This document shows positions 1-5,930 of a stretch of 7,223 nucleotides of DNA, piece by piece; position 1 is the stretch's first letter, and each line of letters starts with the position of its first letter. The notes under the pieces were generated by a model that was given only the letters and a program-made list of their open reading frames with translations, ran no database searches and had not been told where the DNA came from. The stretch is from contig JAJYKI010000036.1 of the NCBI GenBank assembly GCA_021788675.1, positions 1-7,223 of the forward strand. Reading direction: 5' to 3'. Source of the DNA: a bacterium. Its GTDB lineage: Bacteria > Patescibacteriota > Saccharimonadia > Saccharimonadales > UBA4665. The translations under genes were made by a program, and so were the position numbers.

Positions 1-32
1 TCTCTTTAAAATACCCACGCCTTTGTTTTGGC

Positions 33-71
33 CATCTATCCAGCATTAATTGCTAATTAAGCCATATTATA
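33..71 (-). promoter_or_regulatory. Leftward TATAAT box and nine-codon ORF
   Basis: On the minus strand a perfect TATAAT lies at 71-66, directly preceded by TG. It would place a transcript start near 59, heading out of the window to the left. No good -35 is seen 16-18 bp upstream. About 24 nt after the predicted start, an ATG at 35-33 opens a nine-codon frame (MAKTKAWVF) ending in TAA at 8-6, followed by AAAGAGA at the window edge, which could be the ribosome binding site of a gene outside the window. The -10 box is seen in the sequence. Its use as a promoter is inference, and the short frame may be chance. Confidence 0.3.
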
Positions 72-112
72 CAAAACGCTAGCGCTAAATCCCATAGACA
101 GAGTTTGTATAA
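67..112. repeat. Perfect 9-bp inverted repeat downstream of the tRNAs
   Basis: TTATACAAA at 67-75 is matched by its exact reverse complement TTTGTATAA at 104-112, with a 28-nt spacer. Neither arm extends by a further base pair. The left arm overlaps the minus-strand TATAAT at 71-66, and the right arm carries a similar TATAAC on the plus strand at 108-113. It could be an operator, a weak AU-rich hairpin ending the tRNA transcript, or chance in AT-rich sequence. No long T-run follows on the minus strand, so a standard terminator is unlikely. Confidence 0.4.
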
Positions 113-121
113 CTTTTTAGA

Positions 122-208
122 TGGTGCGCGGAGCGGGAATCGAACCCGCACGCCCGATTGGGCAACAGATTTTAAGTCTGTCTCGGCTACCAGTTACGAC
201 ATCCGCGC
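122..208 (-). tRNA. tRNA-Leu (anticodon UAA)
   Basis: This 87-nt class II tRNA decodes UUA. The 7-bp acceptor stem GCGCGGA (208-202) pairs with TCCGCGC (132-126), followed by discriminator A and a DNA-encoded CCA at 124-122. The anticodon stem ACAGA/TCTGT closes a seven-base loop CTTAAAA with anticodon TAA at 174-172. The T arm is GCGGG-TTCGATT-CCCGC. The long variable arm (GCCC/GGGC stem) and the A discriminator fit leucine. It lies 19 nt after tRNA-Cys on the same strand, so the two are probably processed from one precursor. Confidence 0.96.
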
Positions 209-227
209 TTAATTTAATAATCTGATC

Positions 228-301
228 TGGAGGCGCCGACCAGAATCGAACTGGCATAAAAGGTTTTGCAGACCTCTGCGTAACCACTCCGCCACAGCGC
301 C
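228..301 (-). tRNA. tRNA-Cys (anticodon GCA)
   Basis: This is a 74-nt tRNA including the encoded CCA (230-228). The acceptor stem GGCGCTG/CGGCGCC has one U-G pair. The anticodon loop is CTGCAAA with anticodon GCA at 269-267, and the T arm is GCCAG-TTCGATT-CTGGT. Discriminator base U73 (A on the plus strand at 231) is the classic identity element of tRNA-Cys. It is the first gene of a two-tRNA cluster that follows the MFS gene by 49 nt. Confidence 0.96.
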
Positions 302-319
302 GGCCTAAAGATCTAGATT

Positions 320-325
320 AGTATA
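320..325 (-). promoter_or_regulatory. Candidate -10 box for the tRNA pair
   Basis: TATACT on the minus strand at 325-320 would start transcription near 313, about 12 nt before the mature 5' end of tRNA-Cys. This is a normal distance for a tRNA leader. The -35 region is weak (GGAATA at 17-bp spacing, or TGGAAT at 18 bp). The tRNAs may also be made by read-through from the MFS gene, since no terminator separates them. Confidence 0.35.
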
Positions 326-350
326 GCGTATTCGCCCTGAATTATTCCAG

Positions 351-1808
351 TTAGGCTTGGCGGATTCTTGCTCCCAGCCAACGATACGCCGATAACAGCG
401 CCGCTATGACCATGACAATCGTCAAAGAATAGAAAGCCTTATGTAGCCCGCTGGTAAAGACTTGGGCCAATTGCCCGCTTAGGTTCGTCGTACCGACAAA
501 GATAGCAAACGCCAGATGCTTGGATATGGCACTGGAAGCAATTACAATCGCGATCGAGAATGAAAATACCATCCCGATATTCGAAAAAGTTCTTAGCATT
601 CCCGAAGCCAGACCGAACATCGACTGTGGTGCCGCCTTCATAACCGCCGAGTTATTGGCCGGGAAAAACGAGCTTGAACCGATACCGTTGATAACGCTGG
701 CGACTACTACTACCCAGAGCCCGGTCGTCATGCCGAGACGAGCATATATCAAAAGCGCGATAACCTGTACCGCCAGACCGATTGTAGCCGGCAAGACCGG
801 ACCCTTCTTATCCGCCAGCCGACCGGCGAACGGACCAACCACCGACCCGATGACGTATCCGGGAACCAGCAGCAAAGAAGCGTGGATCGGGGTTAAACCG
901 CGGGGACCTTGCAGGTACATGATGACCAAAAACAAAACTGCGAAATTGGCCAGGCCCTGGAATAGTGCCGCCAGGAGCGTCGGCGTAAGACTAGGCACTT
1001 TAAACAGCGAAAAATGAAGCATCGGTTCGGTTTGATTCTGCTCAATAAAATAAAACACTACGAGCAATACCAAGCCGCCGACAAAATATTCCACAATCGA
1101 CGCGCTTAATGATTCACTGGCCAGCCTGGTAACCGCCCATAAAAGACCGAAAATACCACCCCCCAGAGTTAGCATACCCAACCAATCGACTTTGTGAGCG
1201 ATCTTAATCGAACGTTGATGCAAGGCTTTGAGCGCTATAGCTATGGCTGCAAGGCCTATCGGTACGTTAATCCAGAATATCCAGCGCCAGGAAAAGTAAG
1301 TTACTATCAGGCCACCTATAACAATACCCAATACCGCCCCCATACTCCAGCCGATTGAGTTATAGCCATAGGCTTTACCCCGCTCGTGCGGCGGATATAG
1401 ACCGGCAATGATGGCGCCACTGTTAGCAGACACAAACGCACCGCCAACACCTTGCAATAACCTGAAGACAACGATTGAGTATTCGTTCCATGACAGAGCA
1501 CAAGCCAGCGATCCGATCACAAACAACAAGAAACCGGCCTCGTACATTCTGACCCGGCCAAACATATCCCCTAATTTACCTACCTGGGTAGCCAGTAAGG
1601 TAATGACCAGGAGGTAGCCGATAACAACCCATATAACCGACGCCAGGCCGACTTTTAGACCTTTTTCTATCTCCGGCAGGGCTAAAACGACGATCGTAGT
1701 ATCGATGGCCGTAATCAAAACCCCTGTCATAACCACTATCATGGCCAGGCCGCGATGCTTGGCAATGTCTGAATGATAGGCTTTAGCCTTGCTTAGCTCT
1801 GCTGTCAT
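351..1808 (-). CDS. MFS drug exporter, DHA2 (EmrB/QacA-like)
   Basis: This 485-residue polytopic inner-membrane protein of the major facilitator superfamily is probably a proton-coupled exporter of drugs or other small amphipathic compounds. The length and many hydrophobic segments fit the 14-span DHA2 subgroup. Visible motifs are D1 (AIDTTIVVLALPEI, residues 34-47, with Asp36), A (GKLGDMFGR, 77-85), B (FRLLQGVGGA, 115-124, with Arg116), a C-like GAVLGIVIGG (157-166), the DHA2-typical SWRWIFWINVPIG (173-185), and a second motif A copy GRLADKKG (329-336). The usual Pro of motif C (GP..GG) is replaced by Ile162. The ATG at 1808 has only a short AGG upstream and sits about 5 nt after a predicted transcript start. 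The gene follows the 105-residue membrane protein by 44 nt and precedes the tRNAs. The family call is firm; the substrate is unknown. Confidence 0.93.
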   Translation of the reverse strand: MTAELSKAKAYHSDIAKHRGLAMIVVMTGVLITAIDTTIVVLALPEIEKGLKVGLASVIWVVIGYLLVITLLATQVGKLGDMFGRVRMYEAGFLLFVIGSLACALSWNEYSIVVFRLLQGVGGAFVSANSGAIIAGLYPPHERGKAYGYNSIGWSMGAVLGIVIGGLIVTYFSWRWIFWINVPIGLAAIAIALKALHQRSIKIAHKVDWLGMLTLGGGIFGLLWAVTRLASESLSASIVEYFVGGLVLLVVFYFIEQNQTEPMLHFSLFKVPSLTPTLLAALFQGLANFAVLFLVIMYLQGPRGLTPIHASLLLVPGYVIGSVVGPFAGRLADKKGPVLPATIGLAVQVIALLIYARLGMTTGLWVVVVASVINGIGSSSFFPANNSAVMKAAPQSMFGLASGMLRTFSNIGMVFSFSIAIVIASSAISKHLAFAIFVGTTNLSGQLAQVFTSGLHKAFYSLTIVMVIAALLSAYRWLGARIRQA

Positions 1809-1819
1809 ATTAATGCCTA

Positions 1820-1825
1820 ATTATA
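1820..1825 (-). promoter_or_regulatory. -10 box of the MFS exporter gene
   Basis: A perfect TATAAT on the minus strand at 1825-1820 lies 11 nt before the ATG (A at 1808). It predicts a start near 1813 and a leader of about 5 nt, too short for a ribosome binding site. The best -35-like hexamer, TTAATG at 18-bp spacing, is poor. The exporter may therefore be transcribed separately from the genes upstream. Confidence 0.45.
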
Positions 1826-1852
1826 GCATTGAAGAAACGAGCCCATTAAAGG

Positions 1853-2170
1853 CTATTTATAAGTCTTGGCATAGGACTGCAGCTGCATAGACAGCAATTC
1901 GGATTGAACATTGTTAACGACACTAATAGCGGAGTTAAGGCTTGGCGGCGGTACCGGATTTGAACTTTTGCCGGATAGGAGACTGGCTCTGATGCCGTTG
2001 CCGCTAGGATTAATCTCAAAATCCGAGCTGACTAGCGATTGGTTGGCCGACTGCCAGGCAAACGAAAAACCGTTGCGCCTGACAGCTGATGCAAAAGTAG
2101 CCAGTACAAAAAGCAGAGCTAAGCCTAAAACTACCGGCGCGATAGATAATCTGGCGTTTTTTATTTCCAT
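1853..2170 (-). CDS. Small single-span membrane or secreted protein
   Basis: I do not recognise this 105-residue protein. Residues 9-28 form one hydrophobic span after a basic N-terminus (Lys4, Arg7). TFASA followed by VRR (residues 25-32) could be a signal-peptidase site or simply the outer edge of an anchor. The rest is a Ser/Asn-rich linker with a Pro cluster (PVPPPS, 72-77) and a final amphipathic stretch (80-105). There are no cysteines. I chose the ATG at 2170 because AAAAGGA (2183-2177) sits 6 nt before it; the in-frame TTG at 2176 would abut that site with no spacer. The frame overlaps the end of the zinc-ribbon membrane protein gene by 10 nt, implying translational coupling and a shared role. 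Function unknown. Confidence 0.75.
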   Translation of the reverse strand: MEIKNARLSIAPVVLGLALLFVLATFASAVRRNGFSFAWQSANQSLVSSDFEINPSGNGIRASLLSGKSSNPVPPPSLNSAISVVNNVQSELLSMQLQSYAKTYK

Positions 2171-3012
2171 TGCCAATCCTTTTCAAGGGAACCGAAGCTA
2201 GGTGTGTGCAGGGTGCGAATTGCCCGGCCGATTATAAAGATGTTATCTTGGCCGCTAGATTGATGCAAAACCATTGCGAAAATACCCCTGGTATTCTGAA
2301 CGGCGTTATTGGCGTAGACGATATAGGCCTGGCTGCCTGCAAAAGTTCCCGGTTGGGAGGATACTAAAGTGCCGCCGGATTTAGGTATCGCCTGGGCAAA
2401 AATTTGTTGTGCGACAGCGTCCAGATTGGCGCTGGATATATTCGGGTTACTGACCGCGTTAACACTGAACTCTTCAATGCTAGAGGTAGCGTCAAAGCTG
2501 CAGTTATTATGCGAAACGCTGTTTAGCCCTGAATCAATCTTGACGTTATAACATGGCGTGCTTATGCCTACCAATTGTCTGGTAGAGGATATCTTGCCTT
2601 GCGCGAGACTAAGCGACTGGCTCTGAGACATTGCATATCCCCAAATGGATATCCCGGCCAGAACTCCGGTCACCGAAAAGATAACAGCTATCAGGCTGAG
2701 TGAGTGTTTGTATTTTGAGCGCCCTATGGTGCTGAGAACTAGACCGGCGATAGCAAACGCCAAACCTGCGATGGGCATGAATAAAGCTACGACGATAGCT
2801 GCTGCACCCAGAAATAGCCCAACTATAGACAACTGTTCGCCGCGCCGGGCCGCGCCGCTCAAAGCTTCACGGGCATAAGCCGGCAAAACACCGGCTCTGG
2901 CCAAGGCCAGGCTGCCGCTTAGTAGTGGGGAGTTTAGCTGCGCCTGGCCGCAATTACCACAAAACGCCGCATCCGACTCTACCGGCAGTCCACAATTCAT
3001 ACAGTCGTGCAT
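2161..3012 (-). CDS. Zinc-ribbon membrane protein with outer domain
   Basis: This is a 283-residue protein of unknown function. An N-terminal zinc ribbon (Cys4, Cys7, Cys18, Cys21 in two CxxC knuckles) is followed by a linker with several Arg/Lys residues. Two or three membrane segments follow, at about 61-95 and 104-126, giving a layout like other ribbon-plus-membrane proteins such as DUF4190-type ones. About 155 residues after that are probably extracytoplasmic. That part holds only two cysteines (Cys154, Cys171), which could form a disulfide, and a Ser/Asn-rich fold with alternating strands (about 215-265). If the ribbon is cytoplasmic, the protein spans the membrane like a receptor or anti-sigma-type regulator. 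The ATG at 3012 has a weak GAG 7 nt upstream; Met5 is an alternative start. It follows the PrsW-like gene by 28 nt and overlaps the next gene by 10 nt. Confidence 0.8.
   Translation of the reverse strand: MHDCMNCGLPVESDAAFCGNCGQAQLNSPLLSGSLALARAGVLPAYAREALSGAARRGEQLSIVGLFLGAAAIVVALFMPIAGLAFAIAGLVLSTIGRSKYKHSLSLIAVIFSVTGVLAGISIWGYAMSQSQSLSLAQGKISSTRQLVGISTPCYNVKIDSGLNSVSHNNCSFDATSSIEEFSVNAVSNPNISSANLDAVAQQIFAQAIPKSGGTLVSSQPGTFAGSQAYIVYANNAVQNTRGIFAMVLHQSSGQDNIFIIGRAIRTLHTPSFGSLEKDWQWK
2177..2183 (-). promoter_or_regulatory. Ribosome binding site deciding the 105-aa start
   Basis: AAAAGGA on the minus strand, 6 nt (TTGGCA) before the ATG at 2170. It lies inside the 3' end of the upstream gene, so a ribosome finishing that gene could restart here. 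Confidence 0.7.
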
Positions 3013-3040
3013 AGTAAGTCTCGTCTATCGATTTATTAAT

Positions 3041-3814
3041 TTAAGCATGAGCGCCGCAGTGAGTGCAAAACAAGTAGTGCTCAGGATTAACGACCCCGCA
3101 GTGGCGGCAATAATTGTTAACTCCTACCACCACAAGGCCGTCTTGTCTATCGAGCTGTTTAGCCCGAAAGAACAACAGGAACAAACCGACCGCTAATAAA
3201 GCAGTGATTAATACCGACATCATCGCTAGGTATGGATTGGACGAGAACAGGCCAAAATCATACAAACCGTGCAGAACGATTACGGCCAGCAAAGCCAACC
3301 CGGTCTTAAATAGCGGTTCGTGATCGACTTTCGCCCGACTCAAGAAATATCCCACCATTACAGTGGTCGAGGCATGAAAGATAGGATCAAGCAACAGCCG
3401 CTGTAAGCCGGTCGTGGCGCCGAACTGAATACTGTAGAGAATGTTTTCCGGAATTCCAAAGGCCAAGCCGGCAATCGCAAAAAATATGATACCGTCGACA
3501 TGACTACGAAAAAATTTACGTTTATATACCAAAACAGCCGTCGGCAGGAATTTGGCGGACTCTTCAATCGCTCCGACTGCAAGAGAAGCCAGCAATACGA
3601 CACTATAGGGCTGTCGAACGACCAAGGATAAGTCGCGTGCCGGTATGAGCCAGCCCTCCAAAAAGACGGCCGCGACCATGCCGACAATCCCTAAACCGAA
3701 GGCCGCCCAAAGATAACCGACCGGCTCTTTCTTGCCCTGATCAAAACGGAGCAGATACCAAGTTAGTGCTGCTCCTAAGACTAAAAAGCAGATAATTACG
3801 GCAACTAATACCAT
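3041..3814 (-). CDS. PrsW-like intramembrane protease, C-terminal zinc ribbon
   Basis: This 257-residue polytopic membrane protein carries the PrsW family (M82, related to CAAX/Rce1 metalloproteases) signatures: EExxK as Glu84-Glu85 and Lys88; Phe119 with Glu123-Asn124 in AFGIPEN; His147 in FHASTT; and His182 with Asp186 in LHGLYDF. A conserved VDG (106-108) precedes the second motif. Bacillus PrsW starts regulated proteolysis of the anti-sigma factor RsiW, so cleavage of a membrane-anchored regulator is the likely role. Residues 236-253 add a zinc ribbon (Cys236, Cys239, Cys250, Cys253), which is not part of the catalytic core. The first hydrophobic span begins at Met1. AGGAGG ends only one base before the ATG at 3814, yet no in-frame ATG, GTG or TTG follows within the first 19 codons, and a TAA lies just upstream. 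The gene follows the Fur-family gene by 33 nt. Confidence 0.88.
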   Translation of the reverse strand: MVLVAVIICFLVLGAALTWYLLRFDQGKKEPVGYLWAAFGLGIVGMVAAVFLEGWLIPARDLSLVVRQPYSVVLLASLAVGAIEESAKFLPTAVLVYKRKFFRSHVDGIIFFAIAGLAFGIPENILYSIQFGATTGLQRLLLDPIFHASTTVMVGYFLSRAKVDHEPLFKTGLALLAVIVLHGLYDFGLFSSNPYLAMMSVLITALLAVGLFLLFFRAKQLDRQDGLVVVGVNNYCRHCGVVNPEHYLFCTHCGAHA

Positions 3815-3847
3815 GCCTCCTATTTAAGCATAAACAGCTTAGGCCTG

Positions 3848-4264
3848 CTAAGCTCGGCAACGGCGGCAATAGCCTCTTACTTCTATCTGGTGAGCCTTAG
3901 GCAGAAAACCCTGATTTTTGGCGATGTCCGCGATATGTTCCTCAAGTTTGTTTTCATGGATATCTGCAATAGCGCCACAACCAATACAAACCAAATGATG
4001 GTGATGGTTAATTAGACGGTCACTCAACTCCAAACTATACTTAAAGCCGTTGCTAAGACGTTGCACCATGCCAAGATCCTCAAACAATTTGACGTTACGG
4101 TAAACGCTTGCCCGATCAAGCTTGCCGTCTAAACCGATTAGTAAATCCCGCATTGTCAGCGGACCATGCTTAAGCAGGTGCTCAAAAACAAGGATGCGCG
4201 ATTGAGTCAGACTGAAGCCTTTGGCTTTCAATTGTTCGTTCAAATTAGCGAGGTTTACATCCAT
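3848..4264 (-). CDS. Fur-family metal-responsive repressor (Nur/Zur-like?)
   Basis: This 138-residue cytoplasmic DNA-binding metal sensor has a winged-helix domain (about 1-75, with LTQSR and the recognition helix RASVYRNVKLFEDLG), then the dimerisation and metal-binding domain. Residues that usually bind metal in the family are present: His33, Glu79, the HHHH run at 87-90, and His125. The structural zinc site is complete (Cys93, Cys96, Cys133, Cys136). HHHH replaces the HHDH of Escherichia coli Fur and is common in Zur and Nur proteins, so the metal need not be iron. I chose the ATG at 4264 rather than the in-frame TTG at 4300, because it gives the usual family N-terminus and length and sits exactly where a -10 at 4276-4271 predicts the transcript start. 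It is divergent from a NicO-like transporter and probably heads an operon with the PrsW-like gene. The specific metal cannot be read from sequence alone. Confidence 0.93.
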   Translation of the reverse strand: MDVNLANLNEQLKAKGFSLTQSRILVFEHLLKHGPLTMRDLLIGLDGKLDRASVYRNVKLFEDLGMVQRLSNGFKYSLELSDRLINHHHHLVCIGCGAIADIHENKLEEHIADIAKNQGFLPKAHQIEVRGYCRRCRA

Positions 4265-4323
4265 ATTGCAAATATAGCATTTATTGCGACTTTTTTGCAA
4301 TAATTATGGTTTTGTAGCAATAT
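4263..4323. promoter_or_regulatory. Candidate Fur/Nur-type operator between divergent genes
   Basis: Two perfect 7-bp inverted repeats share almost one centre. The inner pair is TTATTGC (4281-4287) with GCAATAA (4297-4303). The outer pair is ATATTGC (4263-4269) with GCAATAT (4317-4323). The centre also reads TTGCGA-N5-TTGCAA (4284-4300), one base from the tTGCaa-N5-ttGCAA box I recall for Streptomyces Nur. The repeats overlap both predicted promoters, so a bound repressor would block both genes. That the neighbouring Fur-family protein binds here is inference. Confidence 0.6.
4271..4276 (-). promoter_or_regulatory. -10 box of the Fur-family gene
   Basis: TATATT on the minus strand at 4276-4271 predicts a transcript start at 4264, which is the A of the ATG: a leaderless mRNA. 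TTGCAA (4300-4295), 18 bp upstream, matches the -35 consensus at four of six bases and is itself part of the candidate operator. Confidence 0.45.
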
Positions 4324-4326
4324 ATT
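4321..4326 (+). promoter_or_regulatory. -10 box of the transporter gene
   Basis: TATATT on the plus strand predicts a start near 4333, two bases before the ATG at 4335, with no Shine-Dalgarno sequence. The palindromic TTGCAA at 4295-4300 is the nearest -35-like element, but at a 20-bp spacing that is too long for a strong promoter. Confidence 0.35.
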
Positions 4327-4334
4327 AATGTTCT

Positions 4335-5240
4335 ATGTTCGCGTATAGCTTAGCCCTTAACCTTTGGAACCCCTCACATGTCGTGGGCTGGACTTCTATT
4401 ATTATCATGTCGGTCGTACTCGGCATGGTGCACGGTATTACGCCGGACGAACACACCTGGCCAATCACGTTCAGCTATGCGATCGGTAGCTATTCAACCC
4501 GGAAAGGGCTCAGGTCGGGCTTAATCTTTTCATTGTCCTTTGCCCTGCAAAGGGCCATCGCCAGCGAACTGGCTTTTCTTGGTCTTTATAAATTATATGA
4601 AATCGGCTGGCTCAACTATGTGATTTATATAGTTGTCGGCATCTTAATGGCCGCTTCCGGACTATTTATTGTTAAACGTAAATCTATCCTGCATTTCGAT
4701 CTTCCCTTTTTCAAACAACATCATCAAGGCGACAAGGACACCCAAGTCTGGCTGAACGATCCCAAGCCATGGATGCCGGCGGTTCATGGTTTCGTTGCCG
4801 GTTGGGGCTTTGGCGCTTTTGCTTTAATACTCTATACGGTACTTTCCCCCGCTACCCATTCACTGGCCTACGCATGGATACCCGGCGCGCTATTCGGCTT
4901 AGGTACAATGCTCATCCAGATGCTGGCTGGGGGCTTTTTCGGCTACATGGCGCAGCACTGGGGACTGAATGAAGCTGCGATTCGCCGGATATCCCTTAAA
5001 ACGGCTGGCAATACCTTAACCTGGGGCGGGCTAGCGTTCGTGCTTGGTGGCGGACTCAGCCTGCTCATTCCTGCTTTAGGCAGCAGTGGCATATCTACCG
5101 GCATACGTGTTCACAACCTAGACAGTATTGGCTTACCTTTAATCCTGGTTATTTTCAGTGTTCTGATCGTCGGACTGTCTACTATGATATCCGAAACCAG
5201 ACATGCAATGGCTAAAATATCTCATGATAAATTGATATGA
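4335..5240 (+). CDS. NicO/NiCoT-like nickel or cobalt membrane transporter
   Basis: This is a 301-residue protein with about six or seven membrane segments (roughly 18-34, 61-85, 93-113, 150-171, 180-205, 225-247, 265-284). GMVHGITPDEH (residues 30-40) recalls the HX4DH signature of nickel/cobalt transporters (NiCoT, NicO, RcnA), but here it reads H33-X4-D38-E39-H40 with one extra residue. A second histidine motif, VHGFVAGWGFGAF (150-162, His151), starts the second half, as in a duplicated transporter. The hydrophilic loop between halves contains KQHHQGDKD, possibly metal-binding. Divergent arrangement with a Fur-family regulator supports a metal role. Direction (uptake or efflux) and metal are not shown. 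The ATG at 4335 has no ribosome binding site; an ATG at 4328 is out of frame and hits a stop after six codons. TGA ends the gene 6 nt from the convergent diguanylate cyclase gene. Confidence 0.78.
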   Translation: MFAYSLALNLWNPSHVVGWTSIIIMSVVLGMVHGITPDEHTWPITFSYAIGSYSTRKGLRSGLIFSLSFALQRAIASELAFLGLYKLYEIGWLNYVIYIVVGILMAASGLFIVKRKSILHFDLPFFKQHHQGDKDTQVWLNDPKPWMPAVHGFVAGWGFGAFALILYTVLSPATHSLAYAWIPGALFGLGTMLIQMLAGGFFGYMAQHWGLNEAAIRRISLKTAGNTLTWGGLAFVLGGGLSLLIPALGSSGISTGIRVHNLDSIGLPLILVIFSVLIVGLSTMISETRHAMAKISHDKLI

Positions 5241-5246
5241 CCAAGC

Positions 5247-5921
5247 TTAGGAAGATTTTTTTTGGGCTATATATGCAAGATATTTGAAAAATTGAGCGGG
5301 GTCTATACCATCCTTCTCCATTCGTTCAAACAATTCTGAAAATTTTTGCATTTCCTCTGGAGTCAACGCTTCGATTGTCTTGAATTTATCCGCAAACAAG
5401 TTTTTATCGGCCTCAGCCTTAAGCTCGGCAAAAGATTTATTATCTTCACGGTTTGCGACCGAACAGCCCAAAGCTACACCGGTATTAATGCCCTTAAAAA
5501 TTTCTTTTCCATCATCGCTTGCAACATATGCATCAACAAGCGCTTCGATACGTCCCTGGATTCCATAAATGTCGTCCTTATCCTTAATCACAACGATAAC
5601 CTCAAATTCATCCCCACCAACCCTCAAAACTAAATCGGCTTCTGACCTCATTGCGCCGGCGACTACAGAGATTATATTATCCCCCGCCGCATGGCCCGCA
5701 TAATCGTTAACAGCTTTCAATTGATTAACATCCCCGGCTATAATCCCAACCGTACAACCGGCAGCAATCGCTCGATCATATACTGCCCCGCCAAACACAT
5801 CAAACCTATGTGGTTCCATTCTGCCGGTTTTAAGCTCTTGACCATATTCAGCCATATCGCTGTCTGAGATGAAATCAGTTATCGCGGGAACTTCGCGCGG
5901 TGTCAATTGCTCGTTGCTCAT
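5247..5921 (-). CDS. Stand-alone GGDEF diguanylate cyclase
   Basis: This 224-residue soluble protein consists almost wholly of a GGDEF domain, which makes cyclic di-GMP from two GTP as a dimer. The metal- and nucleotide-binding block GDVNQLKAVNDYAGHAAGD (63-81) has Asp64, Asn72 and Asp81. The active-site loop GGDEF is intact at 102-106, and the late ADKNLFADKF (171-180) corresponds to the usual ADxALYxAK. The inhibitory I-site RxxD, expected five residues before GGDEF, reads SEAD (93-96), so its Arg is lost and product feedback may be weak. The leading LTGLxNR element is also altered (LKTGRMEPHR, 30-39). No membrane span or sensor domain is present; residues 185-224 add a charged, probably helical tail. 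It is 29 nt downstream of the YraN-like gene, probably with its own promoter. Confidence 0.9.
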   Translation of the reverse strand: MSNEQLTPREVPAITDFISDSDMAEYGQELKTGRMEPHRFDVFGGAVYDRAIAAGCTVGIIAGDVNQLKAVNDYAGHAAGDNIISVVAGAMRSEADLVLRVGGDEFEVIVVIKDKDDIYGIQGRIEALVDAYVASDDGKEIFKGINTGVALGCSVANREDNKSFAELKAEADKNLFADKFKTIEALTPEEMQKFSELFERMEKDGIDPAQFFKYLAYIAQKKSS

Positions 5922-5930
5922 TAGGAGTAG

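Noticed and set aside
520..1017. 165-codon open frame on the plus strand
   Set aside because: It lies wholly antisense to the well-supported MFS gene, has no recognisable domain, and its composition mirrors the opposite strand.
4265..4300. Longer Fur-family protein starting at TTG 4300
   Set aside because: The extra 12 residues (with two cysteines) are outside the family pattern, and the DNA they would use is the promoter and palindrome region.
5238..5263. Bidirectional terminator between the convergent genes, with eight T at 5256-5263
   Set aside because: The T-run encodes Lys-Lys near the C-terminus of the cyclase, and the preceding CCAAGCTTAGG cannot form a stable hairpin (one-base loop and a mismatch).
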